Assembly: GCA_029010715.1 (NCBI GenBank)
Contig: JAQXKZ010000022.1
Span: forward strand, 1 to 64,000
From: Clostridiales bacterium
GTDB lineage: Bacteria; Bacillota; Clostridia; Oscillospirales; Oscillospiraceae
Reading direction: 5' to 3'
Length of the DNA stretch: 64,000 bases
The translations under genes were made by a program, and so were the position numbers. Under the pieces are notes generated by a model. The model did not search any database and was not told where the DNA came from. It was given only the letters and a program-made list of their open reading frames with translations. Of this stretch, positions 16,116 to 23,957 are shown piece by piece (position 1 is the stretch's first letter; each line of letters begins with the position of its first letter).

Positions 16116-18066
16116 GCGCGGCTCTCTCTTTCTTTGTTTCTTGCTGTTCGGCGTCCCCGTTCCCGGGCCGTCGGCAGGTAAAGAGTATTACCTGACGCTC
16201 CTTTGCGATCTCTCGCAGCAGGGCCATGGCCTGCTCCAGACGCGTTTCATCGAGGTTTACGAGCGCGTCGTCGATTATAAGCGGGCACGGCTCGCCCTCC
16301 GGGAGCGCGAGCTCGCACACGGCAAGGCGCACGGCGATATACATTATATCCAGCGTTCCGGCGCTCAGATACTCCGCGTCTCTGGCAACAGTGTCGTTTT
16401 GTGTACGCGCCTTGGCGGTAAAGTCGCGGTTAAGCAGCACGTCGGCATAGCGTCCGCCCGTGACGGCGGACATATAGCCGGCGGCCACGCGTCCGAGCTC
16501 CGGAGAGAAGCGGCTCTGTATCTCCGTGTCCGCCTCGCGCAAAGTGTCGATTGCCATGGTTATGGCGTCATACTCGTCGCATATCAGCTCGTGCTCCTCC
16601 TGCATACAGCTCAGGCTGCTCGACAGTACCAGCGGGTCGCCCATCGCGGCAAGGCGACCGTTTATACTGGCTATCTGCCGGCTGAGACGTTCGGCTTCGG
16701 CGCGCGCCGCGGTCAGTTTGCGCCCGAGATGTGCGGCCTCGGAATCGCCGGCGGAAAAGTCCAGTTCGCCGAGCGCGGTCTCCTCCAGACGGCTTTGCAT
16801 GACACGCGCGTTTTCATAGGCGCCGCGCGTGCGCAGTTCGTTCTGCTCTGCTTCTCTCGCGCTGTCCCAGAGATGGCGGTACTCGGTGAGCGCCGCGCTT
16901 ATCTCCGCGGCTGACTGAGCCTTGTACTTACGTAATATTGCATTTTGCCGCTCCGCGGCGTCGGCGGCTGCCCTGCGCTGCTTTCCGTAGCGCATCAGCA
17001 TCACGATCGCCCCGACGCAGAACACTGCCGCGAATATCATGAGCACAATCAGGTCAAGACTCGTGTAAAGCGCCGCGGACGCAACCGCGAGCACCATCAG
17101 CAGCGCGCCCCAAAGCGGCCTGGGTCTGTTCTCCGCCGCCGCCCTGACGCGTGCAAGTTCCTCAAGGTCACGGTCCACGGTCTCCTCCAGCTCGTCAGGA
17201 TCGCGCCCTCCAAAAGGACTCTCGCTCAGCTCCTCACGCTTGTGCGACAGCTCCGTTATGGCGGCGTCGTGCTCCTCGCTGCTGCGGCGCAGCGCTTCGC
17301 GGCCGGCATTAAGCCGGTCGAGCGCTTCACGGCGCTGGCGCCGGCGGGCGTCCGTGACCTGCCGCTCGAGTTCAACGCAGCTCTGCTTCGTCTGCTCCAG
17401 CTGCTTTTCGAGCTCCTCGACGTTTTCGATGGAGCCGCCCATATCCTCCAGCCTGCGCTGGGTATCGTCCATCTTTGCTTCGAGCTCCGGCAGGAAGCCG
17501 CGGCGGTTATAGCGCCGTTTTCTCTGCCACGCGCGCAGGCGTTCGTCAGCCTCGCTGAAGGATGTCTCCTCCTCGCCGGTGGAGACGATGGCGCTTATCC
17601 GTTTTTCAAGCTCCGGACTGCCGGAGACGGCGACCGTCCCCTGCGGTATAAACGCGCTGCGCCGGAAAACATCCTTTGATATGCCGGTGAGCATCTCGCC
17701 GGCGTTGCTGCCGGTCAGCTCCTTGACCGGGACATTCGTGCCGGTATAGGTCGCGGTAAATTCGCGCATCGGCGCGCTCTTTGTTTTGGTGCGCCGTGTG
17801 ATAGTGATCTTTTCACGGTCGGCGGTCAGCTCCATGCTGCCTTCCATCGGCGCGCCCGACCAGGGGGCGTAGCGCAGCTTGTCCGGCAGATAGCCGGCCC
17901 TGGCGCGTTCGGAGGAATCAACGCCGTAGAGCATCGCCATAATGAACGCGCACCAGGTGGACTTGCCGCTCTCGTTCGGTGCGTATATTACGTTGAGTCC
18001 GTCGCGGAAACTCAGCGTATCGTTTTCAAGCTTGCCGAAGGACGCCGTCAGCTTATTTATCTTCAT
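16105..18066 (-). CDS. YhaN-like SMC/Rad50-type ATPase
   Basis: 653-residue ATPase of the SbcC/Rad50-like YhaN family. N-terminal Walker A is NVIYAPNESGKSTWCAF; the C-terminal Walker B is PLIIDDALVNLDETRLEQAM, preceded by a signature-like LSAGTLDIMYIAVRLAV. Long coiled coils lie between them, interrupted at ~315-365 by two hydrophobic segments (LLMVLAVASAALYTSL and LIVLMIFAAVFCVGAIVML). Such segments are known in Firmicutes YhaN and suggest membrane attachment. It is shorter than B. subtilis YhaN (~960). It pairs with the overlapping nuclease-type phosphoesterase upstream and probably acts in DNA end processing or repair. Confidence 0.85.
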   Translation of the reverse strand: MKINKLTASFGKLENDTLSFRDGLNVIYAPNESGKSTWCAFIMAMLYGVDSSERARAGYLPDKLRYAPWSGAPMEGSMELTADREKITITRRTKTKSAPMREFTATYTGTNVPVKELTGSNAGEMLTGISKDVFRRSAFIPQGTVAVSGSPELEKRISAIVSTGEEETSFSEADERLRAWQRKRRYNRRGFLPELEAKMDDTQRRLEDMGGSIENVEELEKQLEQTKQSCVELERQVTDARRRQRREALDRLNAGREALRRSSEEHDAAITELSHKREELSESPFGGRDPDELEETVDRDLEELARVRAAAENRPRPLWGALLMVLAVASAALYTSLDLIVLMIFAAVFCVGAIVMLMRYGKQRRAAADAAERQNAILRKYKAQSAAEISAALTEYRHLWDSAREAEQNELRTRGAYENARVMQSRLEETALGELDFSAGDSEAAHLGRKLTAARAEAERLSRQIASINGRLAAMGDPLVLSSSLSCMQEEHELICDEYDAITMAIDTLREADTEIQSRFSPELGRVAAGYMSAVTGGRYADVLLNRDFTAKARTQNDTVARDAEYLSAGTLDIMYIAVRLAVCELALPEGEPCPLIIDDALVNLDETRLEQAMALLREIAKERQVILFTCRRPGNGDAEQQETKKERAAHEI

Positions 18067-19168
18067 GCTTCACGACCTCCTCCATATTGTCCAGCGCAGC
18101 CAGACCCCAGCGGGCGGCCTGCTCTACCGTGTGCCGCTGCGCCTCATCGTGAGCTGCGTCGTATTTTGCCCTGAGCTTTTTCAGGAACAGCCCGCGCAGC
18201 GTGTCATCTCCGGCGCGCTCCCACACGCTGCGGCGCAGGCGCGTCCCGTCGCGCAGCTGCAGTTCGAAGAACATCTCCTCAAGGTTGAAGTACAGCCTGT
18301 TGAGGTCGGGACTGCTGTCCGTTTCGCCGGTGAGTATTATGCGGTAGACGTCCTTCACGGTCTCGTCCGGCAGCGTTGTGTGTATTGCGAGCAGCGGATC
18401 CGTCGACGTCACATCCACATTCAGTATCTCATAGCGGCGGCTCGCGATGCACGCCGTTTCCAGACTGCATTTTCCGTCGCCGAGCGTCACAATGTTCACT
18501 GTTTTTTCGCCGGTCTCGTCAAAGCCGCGGCCCTCCGGGCAGCCGGGCCAGGAGTACCAGGTGTCTCCTGCCTTTTTAAGGCCGCTGGCCTTGTGCACGT
18601 GGCCCAGCGCCACATATTCCATGCCGCTGCTTTTAAGCTCGTCCTCGCTGATTGCGTTGTAGACGGAGTCCCTCGCGCCGGCCTCGCCGTGGATGCACAT
18701 GACATTCAGCATACCGTCCTCATGCTCCGCGTGAAAGCCGCGCAGCAGCGGGGCGCTGCGTTTGTCGGTAAAGGCCGCGCCGAATACCCTGACTCCGAGC
18801 TGCGGCACGGGCACGGCGTCGATATCTCCGGAGCTGAACACATGCACGTTCTCCGGCAGCTTCAGCCGTGCGTAGGCGGACTTGGGTGTGTAATAATCGT
18901 GGTTTCCGGGTGAGATGAACACCGGCGCCGGGATCTGGCTCAGACTGCGGCAGAGCTCCTCGCCGGTCTCGTAATATGTATTGTCGCTGTCAAACAGGTC
19001 GCCCGCAAGCAGCACGAGCTGCACGCCTTCACGGCGTGCAAGCTCTGCGAGTCTGCCGAGCAGCTCTCTCTGTTCTCCGCGGCGTATGGCCGCCTTGCCT
19101 GCCGGAAGCCCCTCAAAGGGAGAATCCAGATGCAGGTCGGCAGCGTGCAGTATCTTTATCTCGCTCAT
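18053..19168 (-). CDS. YhaO/SbcD-like DNA metallophosphoesterase
   Basis: Calcineurin-like phosphoesterase of 371 residues, relative of the SbcD/Mre11 nucleases. Metal-binding motifs: ILHAADLHLDSPF, VLLAGDLFDSD, ISPGNHDYYT, MCIHGE and YVALGHVHKA. It overlaps the yhaN-like gene by 14 bases, as SbcD overlaps SbcC. The start is ATG 19168, giving an ATGA overlap with the ymdB stop and a GGAGG site upstream; a GTG at 19198 is possible but less likely. Confidence 0.9.
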   Translation of the reverse strand: MSEIKILHAADLHLDSPFEGLPAGKAAIRRGEQRELLGRLAELARREGVQLVLLAGDLFDSDNTYYETGEELCRSLSQIPAPVFISPGNHDYYTPKSAYARLKLPENVHVFSSGDIDAVPVPQLGVRVFGAAFTDKRSAPLLRGFHAEHEDGMLNVMCIHGEAGARDSVYNAISEDELKSSGMEYVALGHVHKASGLKKAGDTWYSWPGCPEGRGFDETGEKTVNIVTLGDGKCSLETACIASRRYEILNVDVTSTDPLLAIHTTLPDETVKDVYRIILTGETDSSPDLNRLYFNLEEMFFELQLRDGTRLRRSVWERAGDDTLRGLFLKKLRAKYDAAHDEAQRHTVEQAARWGLAALDNMEEVVKHEDK

Positions 19169-19938
19169 GTCAGTCTTATCGCCTCCGCGTTCAGACACCT
19201 GCCCGTCTCCGGGTCAATCTCGAAAATGCAGCCTTCCAGCTTTGCCGGGCCCTTCGCGGACTCATAGCGCCGCGGAGGGTCCCCCATGAACTTGCCTATG
19301 CTCTGCTCCGGGTCTATGCCGAGCACCGAATGTACCGGCCCGGTCATGCCGAGGTCGCTTATATATCCCGTGCCTCCACGCAGTACGCAGGCGTCCGAGG
19401 TCTGCACATGCGTGTGCGTACCCCATACCGCCGAAGCGCGGCCGTCGAGCAGGAAGCCCATGGCCCGCTTTTCGCTGGTACCCTCGGCATGGAAATCCAC
19501 AAGGATTATTTTCTCCCTGATCTCCTCCATGTATCCGTCGGCGATGACGAAGGGGTTGTCGGTGTTGCTGTCGAGCGTGAAGCGTCCGATCAGGTTCAGC
19601 ACGCAGATATCGCCGAACGGCGTCGGGTAGACATTAATGCCGCGTCCCGGACACTGGGGCGCAAAGTTTGCCGGGCGGAGTATCCTGCGTCGTTCCTCCA
19701 GATACGGCTGCAGCTCGGTGCGCGTCCAGGTGTGGTTGCCGAGCGTGATGACGTCCGCCCCGGCGGAGAAGATCAGGTCGGCCTGACGCGGCGTTATACC
19801 GACGACGTTCGCGTTTTCGCCGTTGACGACGGTAAAGGCTATATTCTGTTCTTTTTTGTATTCTTTCAGGCGCTTGTCCAGAAAATCCAGCCCGGGCTGG
19901 CCGCAGACATCGCCCACGGCAAGTATCTTTATACTCAC
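19165..19938 (-). CDS. ymdB: YmdB-family phosphodiesterase
   Basis: Metallophosphoesterase of the YmdB family (TIGR00282), 257 residues; B. subtilis YmdB hydrolyses 2',3'-cyclic nucleotides and affects biofilm and development. Motifs: KILAVGDVCGQPG, VVNGENANVVG, ITLGNHTWTRTEL, DFHAEGTSEKRAMGF, WGTHTHVQTSD and ISDLGMTGP. The GTG start at 19938 follows GGAGG with seven-base spacing; the frame extends farther to 19956. First gene of the overlapping operon with yhaO, yhaN and patB. Confidence 0.93.
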   Translation of the reverse strand: MSIKILAVGDVCGQPGLDFLDKRLKEYKKEQNIAFTVVNGENANVVGITPRQADLIFSAGADVITLGNHTWTRTELQPYLEERRRILRPANFAPQCPGRGINVYPTPFGDICVLNLIGRFTLDSNTDNPFVIADGYMEEIREKIILVDFHAEGTSEKRAMGFLLDGRASAVWGTHTHVQTSDACVLRGGTGYISDLGMTGPVHSVLGIDPEQSIGKFMGDPPRRYESAKGPAKLEGCIFEIDPETGRCLNAEAIRLT

Positions 19939-20053
19939 GGCTTCGCCTCCGTTCAACGTTCATTTATATACTGTATTCTACCACAAATTGCCGCGTTGTA
20001 TCAACGCATTTTACGCACATAATATAGATACCTGATTATGGAGGTGTTAAGAA

Positions 20054-20221
20054 ATGAGTAAGAGAAACTTTTATGTGGGCATGGGTGTGGGCCTGCTCGT
20101 CGGCAGCTTTGCAATGATCGCCATGCGCCCCAAAAAGCCTACGATGAAGAGCGCGGTCGGCCGCACACTCAAAACCATGGGCGAGATCGCCGACTCCATA
20201 TGTGACGCTATGGGATGGTAA
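20054..20221 (+). CDS. Small YtxH-like membrane protein (55 aa)
   Basis: 55-residue protein: a short basic N-terminus (MSKRNFYV), one glycine-rich transmembrane helix (VGMGVGLLVGSFAMIAMR), then a lysine-rich amphipathic tail (TMKSAVGRTLKTMGEIADSI). GGAGGTGTT lies eight bases before the ATG. This architecture is like the YtxH family of small envelope-stress or sporulation-associated proteins; the exact family is not certain. Stands alone between ymdB and tRNA-Arg. Confidence 0.75.
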   Translation: MSKRNFYVGMGVGLLVGSFAMIAMRPKKPTMKSAVGRTLKTMGEIADSICDAMGW

Positions 20222-20333
20222 TTCCGCTGCCCCGGCCGGTCCGCGGCAAAAGGAAAAAATAATCGAAGATTTTTTTTCAAAACCCCTTGCATTCTATTTC
20301 CAGCTGTGCTAATATACTAAGGCTTTCAGTTAT

Positions 20334-20410
20334 GCGCCGTTAGCTCAGCTGGATAGAGCGTCTGGCTACGGACCAGAAGGTCAGGGGTTCGAATCCCTTA
20401 CGGCGTGCCA
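20334..20410 (+). tRNA. tRNA-Arg (anticodon ACG)
   Basis: 77-base tRNA with a 7-bp acceptor stem (GCGCCGT/ACGGCGT, first pair G-U), D arm GCTC/GAGC, anticodon stem TCTGG/CCAGA with loop CTACGGA (anticodon ACG, read as ICG), T arm AGGGG-TTCGAAT-CCCTT, and an encoded 3' CCA. Reads CGU, CGC and CGA. A terminator follows immediately. Confidence 0.97.
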
Positions 20411-20411
20411 A

Positions 20412-20455
20412 GTCGCTGCGGACTTTATGTTGTTCGCAGCGGCTTTTCTTTTTTG
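20412..20455 (+). terminator. Terminator of tRNA-Arg
   Basis: GTCGCTGCG/CGCAGCGGC stem (20412-20420 with 20435-20443) followed by TTTTCTTTTTT. Confidence 0.85.
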
Positions 20456-20573
20456 AACGAAAGCCGCTTCTCATTCGTTCCGCCGCGGCTCCTTCCCGGC
20501 TTGAACCCGGCTCCGGCCGGGCCTCAAACCGGTTTTTGAGTTGGCCTCAAGATCGGCCGGTGCTTCAAAGCAG

Positions 20574-20626
20574 AATAATCCGAACCTTTTTCCGCCGGGA
20601 TAAGGTTCGGATTATTTTTTGTTTTT
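20574..20626 (+). terminator. Strong orphan plus-strand terminator
   Basis: A 15-bp perfect stem (20574-20588 with 20602-20616) is followed by TTTTGTTTTT. There is no plus-strand gene between the tRNA terminator and this hairpin. It may be a leftover from a lost gene or an insulator at the boundary of the next module. Confidence 0.8.
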
Positions 20627-20659
20627 GAAGTAGGAAGCATACTGTTGAGATATAAAGAC

Positions 20660-20686
20660 GAGGCGCCGCGGCTCCGGCGGCGCCTC
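20660..20686 (-). terminator. Hairpin downstream of the lantibiotic ABC genes
   Basis: A 10-bp GC-rich stem (20660-20669 with 20677-20686), just after the end of the minus-strand ABC operon. No clear T run. Confidence 0.5.
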
Positions 20687-20704
20687 TTGTTTGCTGCCGC
20701 CGGC

Positions 20705-21439
20705 TTACGCGTTCACATCCCGTTTCGTCAGGAGAATGCCGGCAGTCAGAAGGAGCACGGTCAGAAAGACGGAGCAGCTCAGCAGAAAGCCCCAAATCCC
20801 TCCCGCCATTACGTCCTCGGTGCGGTTGGAATTCATGCCCATTATCATCAGGGAATAGGGCCAGTACAGCCCTGCGCCCTCACTCACTGCCAGCAGCCCG
20901 GCGACGCTTCCGCCCAGAGCGATGAGTACCGGCAGGGCAAAATTCCGGATGACCATGGACAGCAGAAGCTGTAACGCGATAATTGCCAGACCGCCGATGA
21001 CGCCACGGAGCAGCCAGAGAAGAATCTCCGGCGGTGGGAAGCCTGTCAGCCCCGCTCCGAATTTTCCGCCGATGGCAAACAGCGCCAGCAGCCAAGCTTG
21101 CGTCAGCAGCGCCATTTTTGTCACTGCGCAGAACTTTGCAAAGTACAGGCAGAAGGGTCGAACCGGGGCGGTCATAATGAGGTTCCAGTTGTGACCCCGG
21201 TGCTCCAGCCGCCACAGGTAGGCGGAGTACACACCTATAAGCGGCGCGAAAAAGAAAATGGCATAAAAGAGGGTGTACTGCGTCCAGAGATCATACCAGC
21301 CGTGGGTGAGAATGCCACGGTTCATATTGTAGTTGAAAGTGCCGTACACCGCAGAGATGGCAGGAACGGCCAGAAACAGCAGCCAGATGGGACTGCGGCG
21401 GAGCTTTCGCTTCTCCGCCCGAACACAGCTCAGCAGCAT
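20705..21439 (-). CDS. Lantibiotic-protection ABC permease (MutG/EpiG-like)
   Basis: Integral membrane subunit of 244 residues with about six transmembrane helices (for example WLLFLAVPAISAVYGTF, LFYAIFFFAPLIGVYSAYL, CSVFLTVLLLTAGILL). It begins with CVRAEKRKLRRSPIW, the typical cytosolic start of lantibiotic immunity permeases. The start at 21439 is chosen because GGGAGG lies seven bases upstream; the earlier ATG 21445 is too close. Two bases after the preceding permease. Together with it and the ATPase it should expel or extract a membrane-active peptide. Confidence 0.83.
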   Translation of the reverse strand: MLLSCVRAEKRKLRRSPIWLLFLAVPAISAVYGTFNYNMNRGILTHGWYDLWTQYTLFYAIFFFAPLIGVYSAYLWRLEHRGHNWNLIMTAPVRPFCLYFAKFCAVTKMALLTQAWLLALFAIGGKFGAGLTGFPPPEILLWLLRGVIGGLAIIALQLLLSMVIRNFALPVLIALGGSVAGLLAVSEGAGLYWPYSLMIMGMNSNRTEDVMAGGIWGFLLSCSVFLTVLLLTAGILLTKRDVNA

Positions 21440-21441
21440 TG

Positions 21442-22188
21442 TCATACCTCCCTGCGTTTCAGCGCTTCCCATGCCAGCGCCGCGAACAGAAGCAGAAAAG
21501 CGGCGGTGAGCGCGAGCAGCCATATGGGATAGGGCGTGGTATAGAAACGGATGATCCGTGTATCCGGGTTCCAGTCCATTCGGACGGTGCTCAGGGGAAT
21601 GTAGTAGCCCCAGGGCATGAAGTAGCTGACCATAGGCGGCATGAAAGCGGCAAACAGCCCGGAAAGGCTCCCCACCATGCCCGCCTCCAGGGTAGGCACC
21701 TGATTGTCAAAGCGTATGCTCAGCAGCAGCCAGAGGAAAAACAGCATCGTGTTCACGGCGAAGGTGTTTACCGCCAGCCACCGGAACTGCCCCCAGTCCA
21801 ATGCTTCTGTGTAGCCGGAGAGCCTTCCCAGAGCCAGAACGCCCGCGCTTTCGATCACCACGATCAGCAGGATCTGCAGCAGGGCAAGCGCCGCCTTGCC
21901 GAGAAACAGCGCGCTTCTGCTTTGAAGGGTGAGCAGCATCCGGCAGCTTTTCTCCCTGCTTTCCAAATCCCAGAGGCGGCTGGCAAGCACCGCCGTGCCC
22001 AGCGGCATGACAACGGTATTCATAACCGGCACGCCGTAAAACAAGCCGGAATAGCCCTGTGACAGCTTGTCAGGCCCGCTGCCGCCTGTCCGGGCCGCCC
22101 ACAGCAGTACAAACAGGGAGATACTCACCGCTACCAGTGTGTTGTGCCTGCGCCGGGACTTCTTCAGCTCAGCATAAAGGGTCCTCAT
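21442..22188 (-). CDS. Lantibiotic-protection ABC permease (MutE/EpiE-like)
   Basis: Second membrane subunit, 248 residues, about six helices, starting TLYAELKKSRRRHNTLVAVS, the family's N-terminal block; also GLFYGVPVMNTVVMPLGTAVLASRLWDLESREKSCRMLL. It overlaps the ATPase stop by four bases (22185-22188). Acts with the ATPase and the next permease as a FEG-type self-protection or peptide-resistance transporter. Confidence 0.83.
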   Translation of the reverse strand: MRTLYAELKKSRRRHNTLVAVSISLFVLLWAARTGGSGPDKLSQGYSGLFYGVPVMNTVVMPLGTAVLASRLWDLESREKSCRMLLTLQSRSALFLGKAALALLQILLIVVIESAGVLALGRLSGYTEALDWGQFRWLAVNTFAVNTMLFFLWLLLSIRFDNQVPTLEAGMVGSLSGLFAAFMPPMVSYFMPWGYYIPLSTVRMDWNPDTRIIRFYTTPYPIWLLALTAAFLLLFAALAWEALKRREV

Positions 22189-23093
22189 TTCGCTTCCTCC
22201 CCCGTCAGACTCAGGAAGATTTCCTCCAGCGATCTGGTGTGGCGGTTCAGCTCCACCACGCCTGCCTGCCCCACCGCCAGACGCTGCACCAGCTCCGCCA
22301 GCAGCTCCTCCCGCATGGCGGGAAGGCGGAATGTGCCTTGCTCCCGGTCGGGCTTTGCAAGATTGCCAAGAATGGGCAGCGCCTTTTCCGGGCGCAGCAC
22401 CCGCAGGGAAATGTCTCCCTGACTGTGCTGCCGCAGGGCGGCGAGTTTACCTTGAAAAAGCAGCTCCCCGTGGTTGATGATGCCCACCTGATCCACCATC
22501 TGCTCCATCTCACTGAGGAGATGGCTGGAAATCAGCACGGTTGCACCGCAGCGTTGAGGCATTTCGCGGATGAGGCTGCGCATCTGCTGAATGCCGGAGG
22601 GGTCGAGGCCGTTGGTAGGCTCGTCCAGAATCAGCAGCTTCGGATTCCCCAGCAGAGCCTGCGCGATGCCCAGACGCTGGCGCATACCCAGCGAGTACTG
22701 CTTGACCTTACGCTTGCGGCAGCCTGTCAGCTCCACGATTTCCAGCACCCGGTCAATATCCTTCTTCGGCACGTTTTTCAGCTCCGCCACGATTTGCAGG
22801 TTTTCCTCCCCGGTGAGGTGCCCGTAGCAGGAGGGCGACTCAACGAGAGAGCCGGTCTGCCGCAGCAGCTCCAGCCGGTTTTTTTCTTCCATCCGTTTCC
22901 CAAGCAGCAGTATCTCGCCGCCGCTGGGCTTCACCAGACCCAGCAGCATTTTCATGGTGGTGGATTTTCCCGCACCGTTGGGGCCGATGAAGCCGTAGAC
23001 GCTGCCCTCCGGTACGGACAGGGAAACCTGATTCACAACGCTCCTGCCCGCATATCGCTTGGTGAGAGCCGTTGTTTGGACAATAAACTGCAT
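22185..23093 (-). CDS. Lantibiotic-protection ABC ATPase (MutF-like)
   Basis: ATP-binding subunit of 302 residues. Walker A GPNGAGKSTTMKML, Q-loop region ETGSLVESPSCYGHLTGEENL (typical of LanF and BcrA proteins), signature YSLGMRQRLGIAQALL, Walker B KLLILDEPTNGLDP. The start at 23093 (MQFIVQTTALTKRYAG) follows an AGGAG site; the frame is open further upstream without support. First gene of the three-gene transporter operon, divergent from the response regulator 153 bases away, which probably controls it. Confidence 0.9.
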   Translation of the reverse strand: MQFIVQTTALTKRYAGRSVVNQVSLSVPEGSVYGFIGPNGAGKSTTMKMLLGLVKPSGGEILLLGKRMEEKNRLELLRQTGSLVESPSCYGHLTGEENLQIVAELKNVPKKDIDRVLEIVELTGCRKRKVKQYSLGMRQRLGIAQALLGNPKLLILDEPTNGLDPSGIQQMRSLIREMPQRCGATVLISSHLLSEMEQMVDQVGIINHGELLFQGKLAALRQHSQGDISLRVLRPEKALPILGNLAKPDREQGTFRLPAMREELLAELVQRLAVGQAGVVELNRHTRSLEEIFLSLTGEEAK

Positions 23094-23246
23094 TACATTG
23101 CTCCTTTCCTGTGTATGCAGGAAGCATACAACGGCTGTCTTATGAGAAGCTGTCTTTTCCCTTAAATTTGCCTTAAATTTCGGCGCCGGATATGGCAAAG
23201 GGCGGAAACAGCCCTTATAATAGCCATAACGAAGGAAGGTGAAGAA

Positions 23247-23957
23247 ATGCAGAAGATACAGGACGCGAAAATTCTCATCGTTGATGACAGCCGTGAGCTG
23301 CTGAGTCTGCTGAAAGAGGAACTGAGCGGCGCCGGATATCGTCATCTGCGAAGCGCCGGCAGCGTGAAAGCCGCCCGTCAGGCGATCGGGGAGGAAATGC
23401 CGGAGCTGGTGATTCTGGACATCAACCTGCCGGATGGGGACGGGTTTTCCCTGTTCCGGGAGATTCGCTCGGATTCCGACGTGCCGATTCTGTTCCTGTC
23501 CGCCCGGGACGCGGACAGCGACCGTCTGTTCGGTCTGGGGCTGGGGGCGGACGACTACATGACGAAGCCTTTCCTGATGCAGGAGCTGCTGCTGCGCGTT
23601 TCACTGATTCTGCGGCGGTTTTACCGGGGTCAGCTGCAGCGGGAGAGTGTGTTTCATCTGGGACAGTGTACCGTGGATTTTAGCGACGCCACTGTTACAA
23701 CTCCCGGCGGCACCGTTTCCCTGACGGCCACGGAGCGGACCGTTCTGCAAAAGCTGCTTGACAACCGGGGGCGCATCGTCACCTATGACGCCCTGTGTGA
23801 GGCGGTCTGGGGCGCTGACTATTACGGCTGCGAAAACAGCCTCAACGTGCATATCCGTCATCTGCGGGAAAAGGTGGAGGAACAGCCTTCCCGGCCCAGA
23901 TGGATTCTCACCGCCCGGGGATTGGGCTATAAAATCGCGAAGGAGACGCCGGAATGA
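23247..23957 (+). CDS. OmpR-family response regulator (SpaR/BceR-type)
   Basis: 236-residue regulator. The receiver has the acidic pair in LIVDDS, the phosphoacceptor in VILDINLPDGDG, and FLSARDADSDR, DDYMTKPF. The winged-helix domain has SLTATERTVLQKLLDNRGRIV and LNVHIRHLREKVE. Isoleucine codons are almost all ATT/ATC (one ATA in thirteen), unlike the other response regulator in this window (five of nine ATA), hinting at foreign origin. Four-base overlap with the kinase; divergent from the immunity transporter it likely regulates. Confidence 0.92.
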   Translation: MQKIQDAKILIVDDSRELLSLLKEELSGAGYRHLRSAGSVKAARQAIGEEMPELVILDINLPDGDGFSLFREIRSDSDVPILFLSARDADSDRLFGLGLGADDYMTKPFLMQELLLRVSLILRRFYRGQLQRESVFHLGQCTVDFSDATVTTPGGTVSLTATERTVLQKLLDNRGRIVTYDALCEAVWGADYYGCENSLNVHIRHLREKVEEQPSRPRWILTARGLGYKIAKETPE

